The position numbers and the translations under genes are program-made. 22,243 bases of DNA. Origin: Pseudomonadota bacterium. Its GTDB lineage: Bacteria > Myxococcota_A > Polyangia > Polyangiales > Polyangiaceae. Shown one piece after another: positions 1 through 8,005 of this stretch. Each line of letters opens with the position of its first letter. Positions within the stretch are counted from its first letter, which is position 1. Under the pieces are notes generated by a model. That model was not told where the DNA came from and did no database searches. It saw only the letters and a list, made by a program, of their open reading frames with translations. The DNA lies in contig JAEYVE010000027.1 of NCBI GenBank assembly GCA_023432025.1, positions 1 to 22,243 on the forward strand, given 5' to 3'.

Positions 1-375
1 GTCCTTGTACGTGGCTTGAATGTTGCTCTCGTCCGCGTCCGGTAGCGCGAACCGACGCGCGAAGCTTCCGTAGGTGATTTCCCGCCGCGTGAATTGCTCG
101 CCCTTCTCTTCTTTTTCGGACTTGCGCTCCCCGGTGATCTTCAGCAGGCCCCCCTCGAACTTCACATGTACGTCCTCTTTTCTCACGCTCGGTAGCTCCG
201 CCTGAATGCGGTACTCCTTTTCGGTCTCGCTCACGTTGCACGACGGGGACCAGTCGGTTTGCATGGCCTCCCCCACGTCGAAGCGTGCGACTCCCAAGAG
301 GCGGTTGAACCGACTCGATAGCTCCTCGAGCTCCTTGAAGGGGGACCACTCCTGGTTCCTCAGTGTCAGCGCCAC
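1..375 (-). CDS. Hsp20/alpha-crystallin small heat-shock protein (C-terminus cut by window edge)
   Basis: An ATP-independent holdase chaperone that binds unfolding proteins in the cytoplasm. Translating the minus strand from a GTG at 375 gives 125 uninterrupted codons running off the left edge. The N-terminal arm is short. It leads into the alpha-crystallin domain, recognisable from the 'NVSETEKEYRIQAELPSV' strand (about residues 47-64), 'LLKITGERK' and 'REITYGSFARRFALP'. The conserved C-terminal I-x-I tail lies outside the window. The GTG start is supported by an AAAGGAG ribosome-binding site 5 nt upstream. The gene is divergent from the USP gene at 588, so the 212-bp gap should hold both promoters. 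No CIRCE element or clear sigma-32-type promoter was seen. A small hairpin (CATCC-GAAGG-GGATG, about 412-426) falls in its leader. Family assignment is very secure; the exact subtype is not. Confidence 0.93.
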   Translation of the reverse strand, partial: MALTLRNQEWSPFKELEELSSRFNRLLGVARFDVGEAMQTDWSPSCNVSETEKEYRIQAELPSVRKEDVHVKFEGGLLKITGERKSEKEEKGEQFTRREITYGSFARRFALPDADESNIQATYKD

Positions 376-587
376 GATGTCTCCTTTCGTTAGATGAGTT
401 TCGGCTGAGCCATCCGAAGGGGATGTGCTGCCCAGTGCCCAGAGTTCTTTGTGGATCCGTGGATTGAACGGGTCAAAGCCCTGCGCGAGCCAACCCGTAC
501 GAGAGCGCGCCTCTGCAGCCCGAGGCGACACGAGCGCAGTCACGCTGGTGGTGCCAACGTGAAGCATCTCGGAAGGGTGAAGAGCGG

Positions 588-1889
588 ATGATTTTTTGCG
601 GTACGGACTTCTCGGAGCGGTCGCGACCCGCGCATCTGGCTGCGGCCGCGCTCTGTCGACGGCTCGGTGAGGAGCTTTGCCTCACGTACGTTCTCGAGCT
701 GCCTCTCGGCTTGTTCTCCGAAGGCACGGTTCGAGAGCTCTGCGCCACCACGGAGAGGCAAATCGAGGCGCTCGCCGAGGAAATTCGGCGCACGGCGAAC
801 GTGCCGGTTCGCTGTCGAGTAATTGGTCCAGCGTCGCGCCTGCTCCGCGCCAGCAACGCGCTCGCGGAGTTTGCCGGGGAAGAAGGAGCCTCGCTCCTCG
901 TGGTTTCATCGGAGGGGCACGGTAAATCTCCCCTCTACCGTTTGGGCGGCACGTCGGAGCGCCTCGCTCAGGTCACCACGGTGCCGACCCTCATCGTTCG
1001 CGACCCTCACCCGTTCGTTGGTTGGGGAGAGGAGGGGCGTCCCCTGCGCGTGGTTCTTGGCGTCGACGATACGCAAGCGTCCGATGCCGCCATTGCGTGG
1101 GCCCGTTCACTTCTGGCGCGAGGGGACGTGCACCTGACGGTCGTTCATGTGTACTACGTGAACGAGGCCGCGCATCGCTACGGAATTTCGCGGCGGATTG
1201 CGCAAACGGAAGAAGATCCGGAGCTGGAAGGGCTCATCCTGCGTGACCTTCACCGTCACTTCGGCGGGGACGAGGACGAGGGTCGCATCGCCTACCGCGC
1301 CAAGTTGGGGCTCGGACGCCTGGGAGATCACCTCTTGAGCGTGGCGGACGAGCTTGCCGCGGATCTCGTCGTGGTTGGAACGCATCGAGGGCGCGGCCTG
1401 AGCCGCCTCAGCTCCGTCTCCAGCGTGGTGCTTCACCACGCACACTCCTCGGTGGCGTGCATTCCCTTGACGGTCTTGCCGATGCCACGTGTGACTTCGT
1501 TCAAGCGAGTGCTCGTTCCAACGGACCTCTCCGTGGAAGGAAACTACGCCGTAGTTCACGGGTGTTCCTTGTGCGGCGCGGACGGCGAGCTGCATTTGCT
1601 CTACGTGGCCAGTGAAACGGAAGCCCGGAGTGAAACCGAGCTCGCGCAAGCGCTGCGGGCACAGGTGCCCAAGGAGTGCGGCGCCTTGGCGACCAGAACC
1701 CTCGTTCTGCGGCGTGAAAACGTGGCATGCACCGTTTGTGAAACCGCGGAGCGCCTCGGCGTGGACGCCATTTGTTTGGCGGCCAGCACGAAGTCGCGTT
1801 TGGACGCGACCCTGATGGGCTCGGTGGCGAGCGACGTGGTGAAAGGCACGAGCCTTCCCGTTTTGCTCATTCGCGCGCCTCGTCGGTGA
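588..1889 (+). CDS. Triple-domain universal stress protein (UspA superfamily)
   Basis: Predicted cytoplasmic stress protein of 433 residues with three consecutive USP (Rossmann-like) domains. Domain 1 is about residues 1-148 (opens 'MIFCGTDFSERS'), domain 2 about 152-300 (opens 'LRVVLGVDDTQASD'), domain 3 about 306-433 (opens 'FKRVLVPTDLSVEGN'). Typical USPs have one or two domains. The ATP-binding signature G-x2-G-x9-G-S/T is degenerate in each: domain 1 ends in a G-G-T, domain 2 has GTHRGRG but lacks the second glycine-serine, and domain 3 keeps only a final GS. Nucleotide binding is therefore uncertain. The ATG at 588 starts directly on the first beta strand; GGAAGGG and AGAGCGG upstream could serve as ribosome-binding sites. 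It is divergent from hsp20, which fits a shared stress or energy-limitation response, though no regulator site could be identified. Confidence 0.9.
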   Translation: MIFCGTDFSERSRPAHLAAAALCRRLGEELCLTYVLELPLGLFSEGTVRELCATTERQIEALAEEIRRTANVPVRCRVIGPASRLLRASNALAEFAGEEGASLLVVSSEGHGKSPLYRLGGTSERLAQVTTVPTLIVRDPHPFVGWGEEGRPLRVVLGVDDTQASDAAIAWARSLLARGDVHLTVVHVYYVNEAAHRYGISRRIAQTEEDPELEGLILRDLHRHFGGDEDEGRIAYRAKLGLGRLGDHLLSVADELAADLVVVGTHRGRGLSRLSSVSSVVLHHAHSSVACIPLTVLPMPRVTSFKRVLVPTDLSVEGNYAVVHGCSLCGADGELHLLYVASETEARSETELAQALRAQVPKECGALATRTLVLRRENVACTVCETAERLGVDAICLAASTKSRLDATLMGSVASDVVKGTSLPVLLIRAPRR

Positions 1890-2221
1890 GCCGGCGTTTC
1901 CTCACGGCGTTGCTCGTGGTCGATCGACGACGACGCGCGCGTTACGGCCACCCGCTGCGGTCGCCGCGAGCGGCTAACGGCAGCGGGGCAGCGCACCTCG
2001 ACACGTGGGGCGGCTCCTCTGAGCGTCACTCGGAAGTCGCGGTCGAGAGCGCCTGGCGCAGGCACGTCACGCGAGTTGGGCGCACTAGCTCGTTCCCGTG
2101 CGAAAATGGATGAGCTCACGACGTGGGGTGACCCGAGCGCTTCGTGTCGGCGCTGAGACGAGCGGTCTCGGTGCAACGTGAACTCAGTGGGTATGGGGCC
2201 CAGCCGTTCGTGCCGCCTGCC
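1890..2221. other. Intergenic region without recognised features
   Basis: 332 bp between the USP gene and the glycosyltransferase. Any reading frame across it is a shadow of the flanking genes. No strong terminator hairpin with a T tract, RNA gene or repeat was seen. It presumably carries the promoter of the downstream polysaccharide operon, but no convincing -35/-10 pair could be assigned. Confidence 0.5.
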
Positions 2222-3469
2222 ATGAAAATCGCGTTTCTGAACCAACCGTGGAGCCGCGTCGAGGCTCCAATGCGGAAGGCAGACTCGGTGGCCATCTGGA
2301 CGTACGAAGTGGCGCGCCGCCTCGCCGGCGATCACGAGGTCGTCGTTTACGGTCGCCGATTTCCTGGACAGGCATCGAGTGAGGTACACGAGGGAGTGCG
2401 CTACGAGCGCGTCAGCGTATCGAAGTCGCTTACGTCGCTGCAGAACCTGGCGGGACGGCTACTGAAAGTCTCACCTGTGGGTGGCCCGGCATCGGCGTTG
2501 TACGAGTTCGGGTACGCCGCGGAGACCGCGCGTCGTTTGCGATACGTGCGGCATGACGTCGTCCACGTGCATAACTTGTCGCACTTCGTGCCTCTGCTCC
2601 GGGTCATCAATCCGGGAGTGCCCGTGGTGCTTCACATGCACTGCGAGTGGATGTCACAAATCAACAAGCGCACGGCCGCCGAGCGTATGGAAAGCGCCGC
2701 TCGCATCCTCGGCTGCAGCAAACACGTCGCCAAGCGTCTGGAAGTTCGCTTTCCGCAGTTTACCGAGCGCTTTGGTGTGCTCCACAATGGCGTCGATCTG
2801 GATTCCTTTGGCGAGCAACGGGTGAGCACGGATCCGCCGCCGGACGGAGGTGTCGTGATCTTCGTCGGACGCATCACGCCCGAGAAGGGCGTGCACGACC
2901 TGTTACAGGCATTCGAGCTCGTCCTGCGGAAGCGGCCCGGCGCGGAGCTGCGACTGATAGGTCCGCACGAGCCAACTCCGGTTGAATACATCGTGAAGCT
3001 CAGCCGAGAGCCTTATGTGAAGAACCTGGCGCGCTTCTATCCGGGCAACTACCTGGAGCAGTTGAAGGCGTTGGTTCCGCGCGAAGTGATCGAGCACGTT
3101 CGCTTCGTCGGGGAAGTGGACCGCACGCGTCTCGCCGAGGAATACAAGAACGCCCACGCGCTGGCGAATCCTTCACTCAGTGAGTCGTTCGGGATGAGCC
3201 TGGTCGAGGCGATGGCAGCGTGTTTGCCGGTCGTGGCAACTCGCGTTGGTGGCATGCAGAATGTCATCCAAGAGGGAAAAACAGGGCTCCTCGTGCCGCC
3301 AGCGGATCCCGCGAGTTTGGGGGAGGCGCTTCTGACTTTGCTCGGCGATCGTGACCTGCGTCGACGCCTGGTCGAGCGAGGACGGCAGTCGGTCGAGCGA
3401 CGCTTCTCTTGGGAAACCGTCGCGACGGATGCGGGACTGCATTACGCCCAACTCGAGGAGGCCCATTGA
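2222..3469 (+). CDS. Glycosyltransferase family 4 (GT-B fold)
   Basis: Transfers a sugar from a nucleotide-sugar donor with retention of configuration, probably during surface or exopolysaccharide assembly. The 415-residue protein starts 'MKIAFLNQPWSR', the usual first beta strand of GT4 enzymes, so the ATG at 2222 is preferred over an in-frame ATG at 2144; no strong ribosome-binding site is visible for either. The N-terminal acceptor domain ends near residue 205. The C-terminal donor domain includes 'FVGRITPEKGV' (about 214-224, the phosphate-binding R/K region) and the E-x7-E motif 'ESFGMSLVE' (E321/E329). It then has 'VVATRVGGMQNVI' and 'GLLVPPAD', both typical of GT4. Its stop overlaps the TTG start of the PIG-L gene, making it the first gene of a coupled three-gene operon. 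Acceptor and sugar cannot be told from sequence. Confidence 0.92.
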   Translation: MKIAFLNQPWSRVEAPMRKADSVAIWTYEVARRLAGDHEVVVYGRRFPGQASSEVHEGVRYERVSVSKSLTSLQNLAGRLLKVSPVGGPASALYEFGYAAETARRLRYVRHDVVHVHNLSHFVPLLRVINPGVPVVLHMHCEWMSQINKRTAAERMESAARILGCSKHVAKRLEVRFPQFTERFGVLHNGVDLDSFGEQRVSTDPPPDGGVVIFVGRITPEKGVHDLLQAFELVLRKRPGAELRLIGPHEPTPVEYIVKLSREPYVKNLARFYPGNYLEQLKALVPREVIEHVRFVGEVDRTRLAEEYKNAHALANPSLSESFGMSLVEAMAACLPVVATRVGGMQNVIQEGKTGLLVPPADPASLGEALLTLLGDRDLRRRLVERGRQSVERRFSWETVATDAGLHYAQLEEAH

Positions 3470-4281
3470 GGTCTTTTTTGATCGGAGCGTTGCGCGCTCG
3501 CCTGGCGAGGCGCAGCGCTCCGCTGCCGCCTTGCGAGCTGAAGCAGCACGCAATCGTGTTTGCTCCACATCCGGACGACGAAACGCTGGGGTGCGGCGGT
3601 AGCATTCGCATCAGGCGGGAGGCGGGCGGGCGGGTGCAGGTGGCATTTCTCACGGACGGCGCCGCGTCACACGCGCACGTCTCGAGGCGAGAGCTGTCGG
3701 ACATGCGTCGGCAAGAGGCGCTCGAGGCCGCGTCGGTTCTCGGTGTCGAGGAGCGAGAGGTGTATTTTTTCGGGTTCCCCGACGGCGACTTGTCGAGTCA
3801 TCACACGCACGCGACGGAACGTGTTCGCGCGCTCCTGAGGCTTCACGAGCCGGACGTCATCTATGTGCCGCATCGCGAGGACGGGCCGGCGGATCACCGC
3901 GTCACGACGCAGGTGGTGCTCGACGCCGCACGAGACGCGCGGCCTCGTGTGACGGTGTTCGAGTACCCGGTATGGCTTTGGCACAGCTTCCCCTGGGTGG
4001 GGGCAAACGTCGGTCGCGGGTTGATCGCCGACGTCCTTACTCAACGCAGGCTGTTCCGGGAGCTGTCGACGGTCGTGCCTTTGCACGGCACTCACGCCAC
4101 CAAGCTGCGAGCACTCGATTGTTACGTCAGCCAAATGGCGGCACCTCGCGGCGCGCGCCGTTGGGCGACCCTCGGGGACGTGGCGGGCGGGGACTTTCTC
4201 CGCGCTCTCTTGACGGACCACGAGTACTTCCATCGCTACGAGCTCTACGAGGGGCGAGCGATGAGGCGGGGGGAACGATGA
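3466..4281 (+). CDS. PIG-L/LmbE family zinc-dependent N-deacetylase
   Basis: Likely removes an acetyl group from an N-acetylated sugar or glycan precursor, using zinc. The 271-residue product carries the family signature 'FAPHPDDETLGCGG' (H35-P-D-D-E39), the 'FLTDGAASH' segment and a downstream 'HREDGPADHR' (H136, D143, H144), which supplies the remaining zinc ligand. The start chosen is TTG at 3466. A GAGGAGG Shine-Dalgarno at 3455-3461 sits 4 nt upstream, and the TTG overlaps the preceding stop codon (TTGA), a classic coupling arrangement. An upstream in-frame ATG at 3409 lies deep in the glycosyltransferase gene and lacks that signal. The 3' end overlaps the next ATG by 4 nt (ATGA). Neighbours suggest it modifies the glycan built by the GT4 enzyme. 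Substrate unknown. Confidence 0.9.
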   Translation: MRSFLIGALRARLARRSAPLPPCELKQHAIVFAPHPDDETLGCGGSIRIRREAGGRVQVAFLTDGAASHAHVSRRELSDMRRQEALEAASVLGVEEREVYFFGFPDGDLSSHHTHATERVRALLRLHEPDVIYVPHREDGPADHRVTTQVVLDAARDARPRVTVFEYPVWLWHSFPWVGANVGRGLIADVLTQRRLFRELSTVVPLHGTHATKLRALDCYVSQMAAPRGARRWATLGDVAGGDFLRALLTDHEYFHRYELYEGRAMRRGER

Positions 4282-6548
4282 ACATTTCGGACGAGTTTCT
4301 CGACGAGCGACGGGCTGGACGAACGCTCGGCACAGCTGCGACTTCGGGGGCCATCCGCTTGGGGGTGGACCGTGAAGCGCGCATCGCGATCGACCATGGA
4401 GCGCTCCGCTTTCAGCCGCTCATCATCGACGGGTGGGGGCGTCAGGGTGTTGCCTACGGTCCCGTGCCCGCGGCTCCCGGGGTGGCCTTCGCGGTCGGCC
4501 TTTTGAACGGTCACAATACGTCGCAAACGGGGTCCCTCGAGCAGACGTTCCAGTCTCGTTTCGGCACGTGGCTGCGCGCTAGCGGAACGCATCGCACCCG
4601 ACAACGTTTGGCGCGCTTTGCGCGCTCGGGTCAGCTCTCCGTCACCGCGCGCCAGTTCGTGCGTTGGCTCGTACGGGCTCCCCGGTTTTACGGCTCGCCG
4701 CGCCTCGACGAGAACCTTTCGGTGGGTCTGCACCCGTCGCCAGCGCCAGCTTCGCCCGACGAGGCCCGAGTGGCTTTCGTGATGCATGCCACGGGTTCCG
4801 ACAACGGGGAATTGTGGGCTCGCGTCGCCGAAACAAACCTGCCCGTTTGGCGTGGCGTGCAAAACATCCCTCTCTTGCTCGTCGTCATCCAGGGGCCACG
4901 AAGCGCGACGTACTACGTGGCCACGAGCGAGCGAGCCGTCGGAGCGTCGCGTCTGCCGCTGATGCGCCCCGTGGCCGTTACTCCGGTCGATATTCATGAA
5001 CCGATCTTCCCCGGGGTGCATCAGAGCGTCTTGGGACAGGTGGGCTTTCGCGTCGACACCCGCGTCTACGGCGTTCGCGTCGTCCCTTGGGGCGCCGCGA
5101 AATCTCGAAGAATGCTGATTGAAGACACGTTCGTCTCGTCCGAGCCGTCAGGACCAGCCAACCTCGAGCCGAGCGCTCTGGAGCCCACGTCGATGGGTCG
5201 CATCGAGGGTGGCTTTGTCCGCACCCCGCTCGGGCTGCGCGCGTCACGGAACGGCGCGCTCGCCTGGACGATGCTCTCGGAGCCGGCGGGTCTCGTGCAC
5301 GTCGTCATGGACGAGAGCGCAGGTCCTGCGCCCGCCGTCCTATTCGGGAGCGACGACCTCGAAGGCGCCTACGCAGTACAGCTGACTCACGGGGAATTGT
5401 GCCTCAGTCGCCGCCACGGGGGGGCCTGGGAGCGAGTCGCAGTGAGCGGCCAAGAGAGCGCGCACGATGGGCCGCACGCGCTCTTGCTGGTGCAGGCGAG
5501 TGACGGCGTAACGGTCGCATTCGACGGTCAGCGCGTGTTCGGCGAGCCGGTCCCTCTGCAGCGGCTGGGCGGAATCGGCTTCTTCGCCGAACACGCCGAG
5601 GGGGGAGGCTTGCGCCACCTGGAGGTGCACCCACGGGAGCTCGCTGTTCCACGCGAGCTGCACGTGCCGCTGCCGTCCGTGGACGTTGGCGGAGATGCCG
5701 CCATCGAAGACGACTTCCAGGGTAGGGCGCGCGATGTCGAGGGCCGGCAGATCGCGCCCGGTATCTCGTGGCGGAAGGAGTTCGGTCACGCTCGGATAGC
5801 CATCGACGGTGAGGGCCCCGGCGCCGTCGTGAGGGATGCAGCGCACCTCACCACACGGGGAAGAACCGTCTACACGGTGCCTTGGGAACAGCGCGACTTT
5901 GCCGAGCTGTCCATCCGCGTGAAGCCACCTGGCACACGGCGTGGAGAGGGGCACGACGGGCGTGCTGGTGTCGTGTTCTGGCAAGACCGCGACAACTACG
6001 TCCTGGTGTGCACTTGGCTCCACGACCACTACGGCGGAGCGTCCATCTCCTCGTTCTACTGCCTGAACGGCTTCGAGGACATCTACGACGCGGTGTGGAC
6101 GAACATCGGAAGCCGAGTGCGCTGGGGCGTTCCGTACGAGCTCTGCGTTGGATTCGATGGGGAGCGCTTCACGGCGTCGGTCGATGCGGACGCCGTGCTG
6201 CACCGGGCGCTCTGTGACGTGCGTCCCGCGGCGCCGCGTCTTCGCATCGAGCGCGTCGGTATCGTGACGAACTGGGAGTGGGGCAACGACACGGGTAGCG
6301 TGTTTCAGCGATTCTCGGCGCGCCTTCGCGCTTCACGACACGTGCGCGCGCCCGAGCCTTCGCCTGAGCCGCTGGGCGACGAAGTGTCTCTCCTGGCTCG
6401 ACGTGCCGAGGCTCCAGAAGGCGCCCCAGAAGACGAGGACATTCAGAAGCTCGAGCACGGCGACGTGCCACAGTCGGTCGAGCAACCAGAGGCGGCGCAC
6501 GGCGTGCTGAAACGCAACCATCACGAGGAGTGGCGCGAGCGCCGGTAG
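4278..6548 (+). CDS. Large protein with concanavalin A-like (LamG/glucanase-fold) domains, polysaccharide locus
   Basis: A 756-residue protein of unproven function, third gene of the coupled operon (ATG at 4278 within ATGA; GGCGGGGGG upstream). Residues about 1-275 form an unrecognised N-terminal region without signal peptide. Two segments look like beta-sandwich concanavalin A-like domains. The first is about 278-465 ('IEDTFVSSEP' through 'GGIGFFAEHAEGGGLRHLEV'). The second is about 475-685 ('IEDDFQGRARD', 'AGVVFWQDRDNYVLVCTW', 'RIERVGIVTNWEWGNDTGSVF'). Such domains bind or cleave glycans; no catalytic Glu pair could be assigned with confidence. The last about 72 residues are low-complexity, acidic/Pro-rich and antisense to the flippase C-terminus. 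They look like readthrough rather than a folded domain. Neighbours suggest a polysaccharide-handling role; this is inference. Confidence 0.75.
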   Translation: MNISDEFLDERRAGRTLGTAATSGAIRLGVDREARIAIDHGALRFQPLIIDGWGRQGVAYGPVPAAPGVAFAVGLLNGHNTSQTGSLEQTFQSRFGTWLRASGTHRTRQRLARFARSGQLSVTARQFVRWLVRAPRFYGSPRLDENLSVGLHPSPAPASPDEARVAFVMHATGSDNGELWARVAETNLPVWRGVQNIPLLLVVIQGPRSATYYVATSERAVGASRLPLMRPVAVTPVDIHEPIFPGVHQSVLGQVGFRVDTRVYGVRVVPWGAAKSRRMLIEDTFVSSEPSGPANLEPSALEPTSMGRIEGGFVRTPLGLRASRNGALAWTMLSEPAGLVHVVMDESAGPAPAVLFGSDDLEGAYAVQLTHGELCLSRRHGGAWERVAVSGQESAHDGPHALLLVQASDGVTVAFDGQRVFGEPVPLQRLGGIGFFAEHAEGGGLRHLEVHPRELAVPRELHVPLPSVDVGGDAAIEDDFQGRARDVEGRQIAPGISWRKEFGHARIAIDGEGPGAVVRDAAHLTTRGRTVYTVPWEQRDFAELSIRVKPPGTRRGEGHDGRAGVVFWQDRDNYVLVCTWLHDHYGGASISSFYCLNGFEDIYDAVWTNIGSRVRWGVPYELCVGFDGERFTASVDADAVLHRALCDVRPAAPRLRIERVGIVTNWEWGNDTGSVFQRFSARLRASRHVRAPEPSPEPLGDEVSLLARRAEAPEGAPEDEDIQKLEHGDVPQSVEQPEAAHGVLKRNHHEEWRERR

Positions 6549-7895
6549 AACGCTCTGGCGATAAAATTCGATGAGCGGGACGCCCTTGCGCTCCGCGAGA
6601 CGCGGCTGAAGTAGGCAGATGTCCGTACCGAGCGGCCCCATCAAAGTCGCCATGGCGACTCCAGCTAGACCGAAGTGCCCGATGAGAGCCACGGAGAGTC
6701 CGAGGTTCAGCACCTGCCCAAGACACATGGAATAAGCGAGGAAGCGCTGGTCACCCGTCATCGCGAGGTGACTCTGGGAGTCCCCGTGGACGAGCGAAGT
6801 GAAGGTGGCGAGCAGCAAGAGCTGGAGCGGCAGCACCGCCTCGATGAACCCTGGACCGAGCCACGTCAGAATGAGCGGCTCGGCCAGCACGAGGCAGCCC
6901 ATGATGAGCGGGGTCGCGAACGCCACACTGAGACGCGTACCAGTGAGCCAAATGCGCACCAGCGCCGACTCGTTACCCGCCGAGTGCAGCTCCGCGACGA
7001 TGGGCGTCAGCGTGCGCGTCAACTGCAGGGAGAATCCGCGCGCCTGTTCGCTGACGCGAAGGGCGACCGCGTACGTGGCCACCGCCGTGAGCGGCAGCGC
7101 GCTCTTCACGACGAACATGTCGAAGCGGGACCCGATGAGGCCCATCATTTGAATGAGCATCTGATAGGCTGAAAACCCCCAGATTTCCCGCAGTAGACCC
7201 CTGTCGAAGTGGCGTGGAGCGACGCTGAGCTCGCCGCGCATCGAGAGCGCACAATGGGCGGCGATCACCGCGGCGGGCAGCAGCGTGGCCAACCAGTTGA
7301 GCCACGCGAAGGTTTGCAGATTCGGTGCACGTGGCAGCAAGAGGAGCACGGCCGTGAAGTAAGTGGCGCTGACGGCCATCTGATAGACGTTCGCGATCCA
7401 AAGCTTCTGGTCGCCCATGAGCACGCCGCGGAACATCGCCAGCGGCAACTTCATCAGGTATCCCGAGGACACCACGATGAAGACGATCTGAGCGGTCGGC
7501 CGTAGGTGGGGCGGCAAGTCGAACAACCGATCGAAGCCACGTAACACACCGACGGAAACGACGGCGAGCACGAGCGACTGGGCCACGAAGACCCAGAACA
7601 ACGTGCACACCACCTGCCTCAGACGCTGGACGTCACCCTTGCCACGAGCGTCCGCGACGTATTTGACGACAGCCGTGCCAAAGCCGAAGTCGATCAGGGC
7701 GAAGAGGCTGAGAACGGCCCAAATCAGGCTCCACAGCCCGTACTCTTCCGGCCCGACGATGTGGACGACGAAAGGGATCAGCACCATGAAGCTGACCGCG
7801 TCGATCACGCGGTCGAGCTGGCTCGTCGCCGTGTTGACGACGATGCGACGGATGCCGAGTCGGGAGGTTCCGAGCGGCTGGAGGTGCTGGGGCAT
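6333..7895 (-). CDS. Polysaccharide flippase (Wzx/MOP superfamily membrane protein)
   Basis: Predicted inner-membrane transporter that flips lipid-linked oligosaccharides to the periplasmic face. The 520-residue sequence has roughly 12-14 hydrophobic segments spread along its whole length. It begins with an amphipathic start and 'SFMVLIPFVVHIVGPEEYGLWSLIWAV', the hallmark opening of the polysaccharide-synthesis family ('lG.eeyGlws...'), followed by 'LIDFGFGTAVVKYVA'. GAGAGG lies just upstream of the ATG at 7895. It is transcribed against the GT4/PIG-L/ConA-like operon and its last 216 bp overlap that operon's 3' end. The C-terminal hydrophobic 'LELLNVLVFWGAFWSLG' is convincingly coding, so the overlap is more likely an over-long tail on the opposite gene. 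The substrate is unknown. Confidence 0.88.
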   Translation of the reverse strand: MPQHLQPLGTSRLGIRRIVVNTATSQLDRVIDAVSFMVLIPFVVHIVGPEEYGLWSLIWAVLSLFALIDFGFGTAVVKYVADARGKGDVQRLRQVVCTLFWVFVAQSLVLAVVSVGVLRGFDRLFDLPPHLRPTAQIVFIVVSSGYLMKLPLAMFRGVLMGDQKLWIANVYQMAVSATYFTAVLLLLPRAPNLQTFAWLNWLATLLPAAVIAAHCALSMRGELSVAPRHFDRGLLREIWGFSAYQMLIQMMGLIGSRFDMFVVKSALPLTAVATYAVALRVSEQARGFSLQLTRTLTPIVAELHSAGNESALVRIWLTGTRLSVAFATPLIMGCLVLAEPLILTWLGPGFIEAVLPLQLLLLATFTSLVHGDSQSHLAMTGDQRFLAYSMCLGQVLNLGLSVALIGHFGLAGVAMATLMGPLGTDICLLQPRLAERKGVPLIEFYRQSVLPALAPLLVMVAFQHAVRRLWLLDRLWHVAVLELLNVLVFWGAFWSLGTSSQERHFVAQRLRRRLGRAHVS

Positions 7896-8005
7896 GACCT
7901 CTCAGGCTCTTACGAAGGTTATCGCGCGAGCTTGAATCGAATGTCCTAATCCAGTGCAGACCCTGCCAGGGACCGCGGAGGTGAGCCGGCCCTTTCTCCC
8001 CGGGA

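Noticed and set aside
376..587. Hsp20 leader considered as an RNA thermometer (CATCC-GAAGG-GGATG hairpin)
   Set aside because: The stem does not sequester the AAAGGAG ribosome-binding site and no ROSE or fourU pattern is visible.
1601..2389. Minus-strand 262-aa open frame spanning the USP/glycosyltransferase gap
   Set aside because: Overlaps both flanking real genes, Arg/Ser-rich, no family signature.
3972..4277. N-terminal extension of the ConA-like protein to 3972
   Set aside because: It overlaps the PIG-L gene in another frame and is Arg-rich; the ATGA-coupled ATG at 4278 with a G-rich ribosome-binding site is far better.
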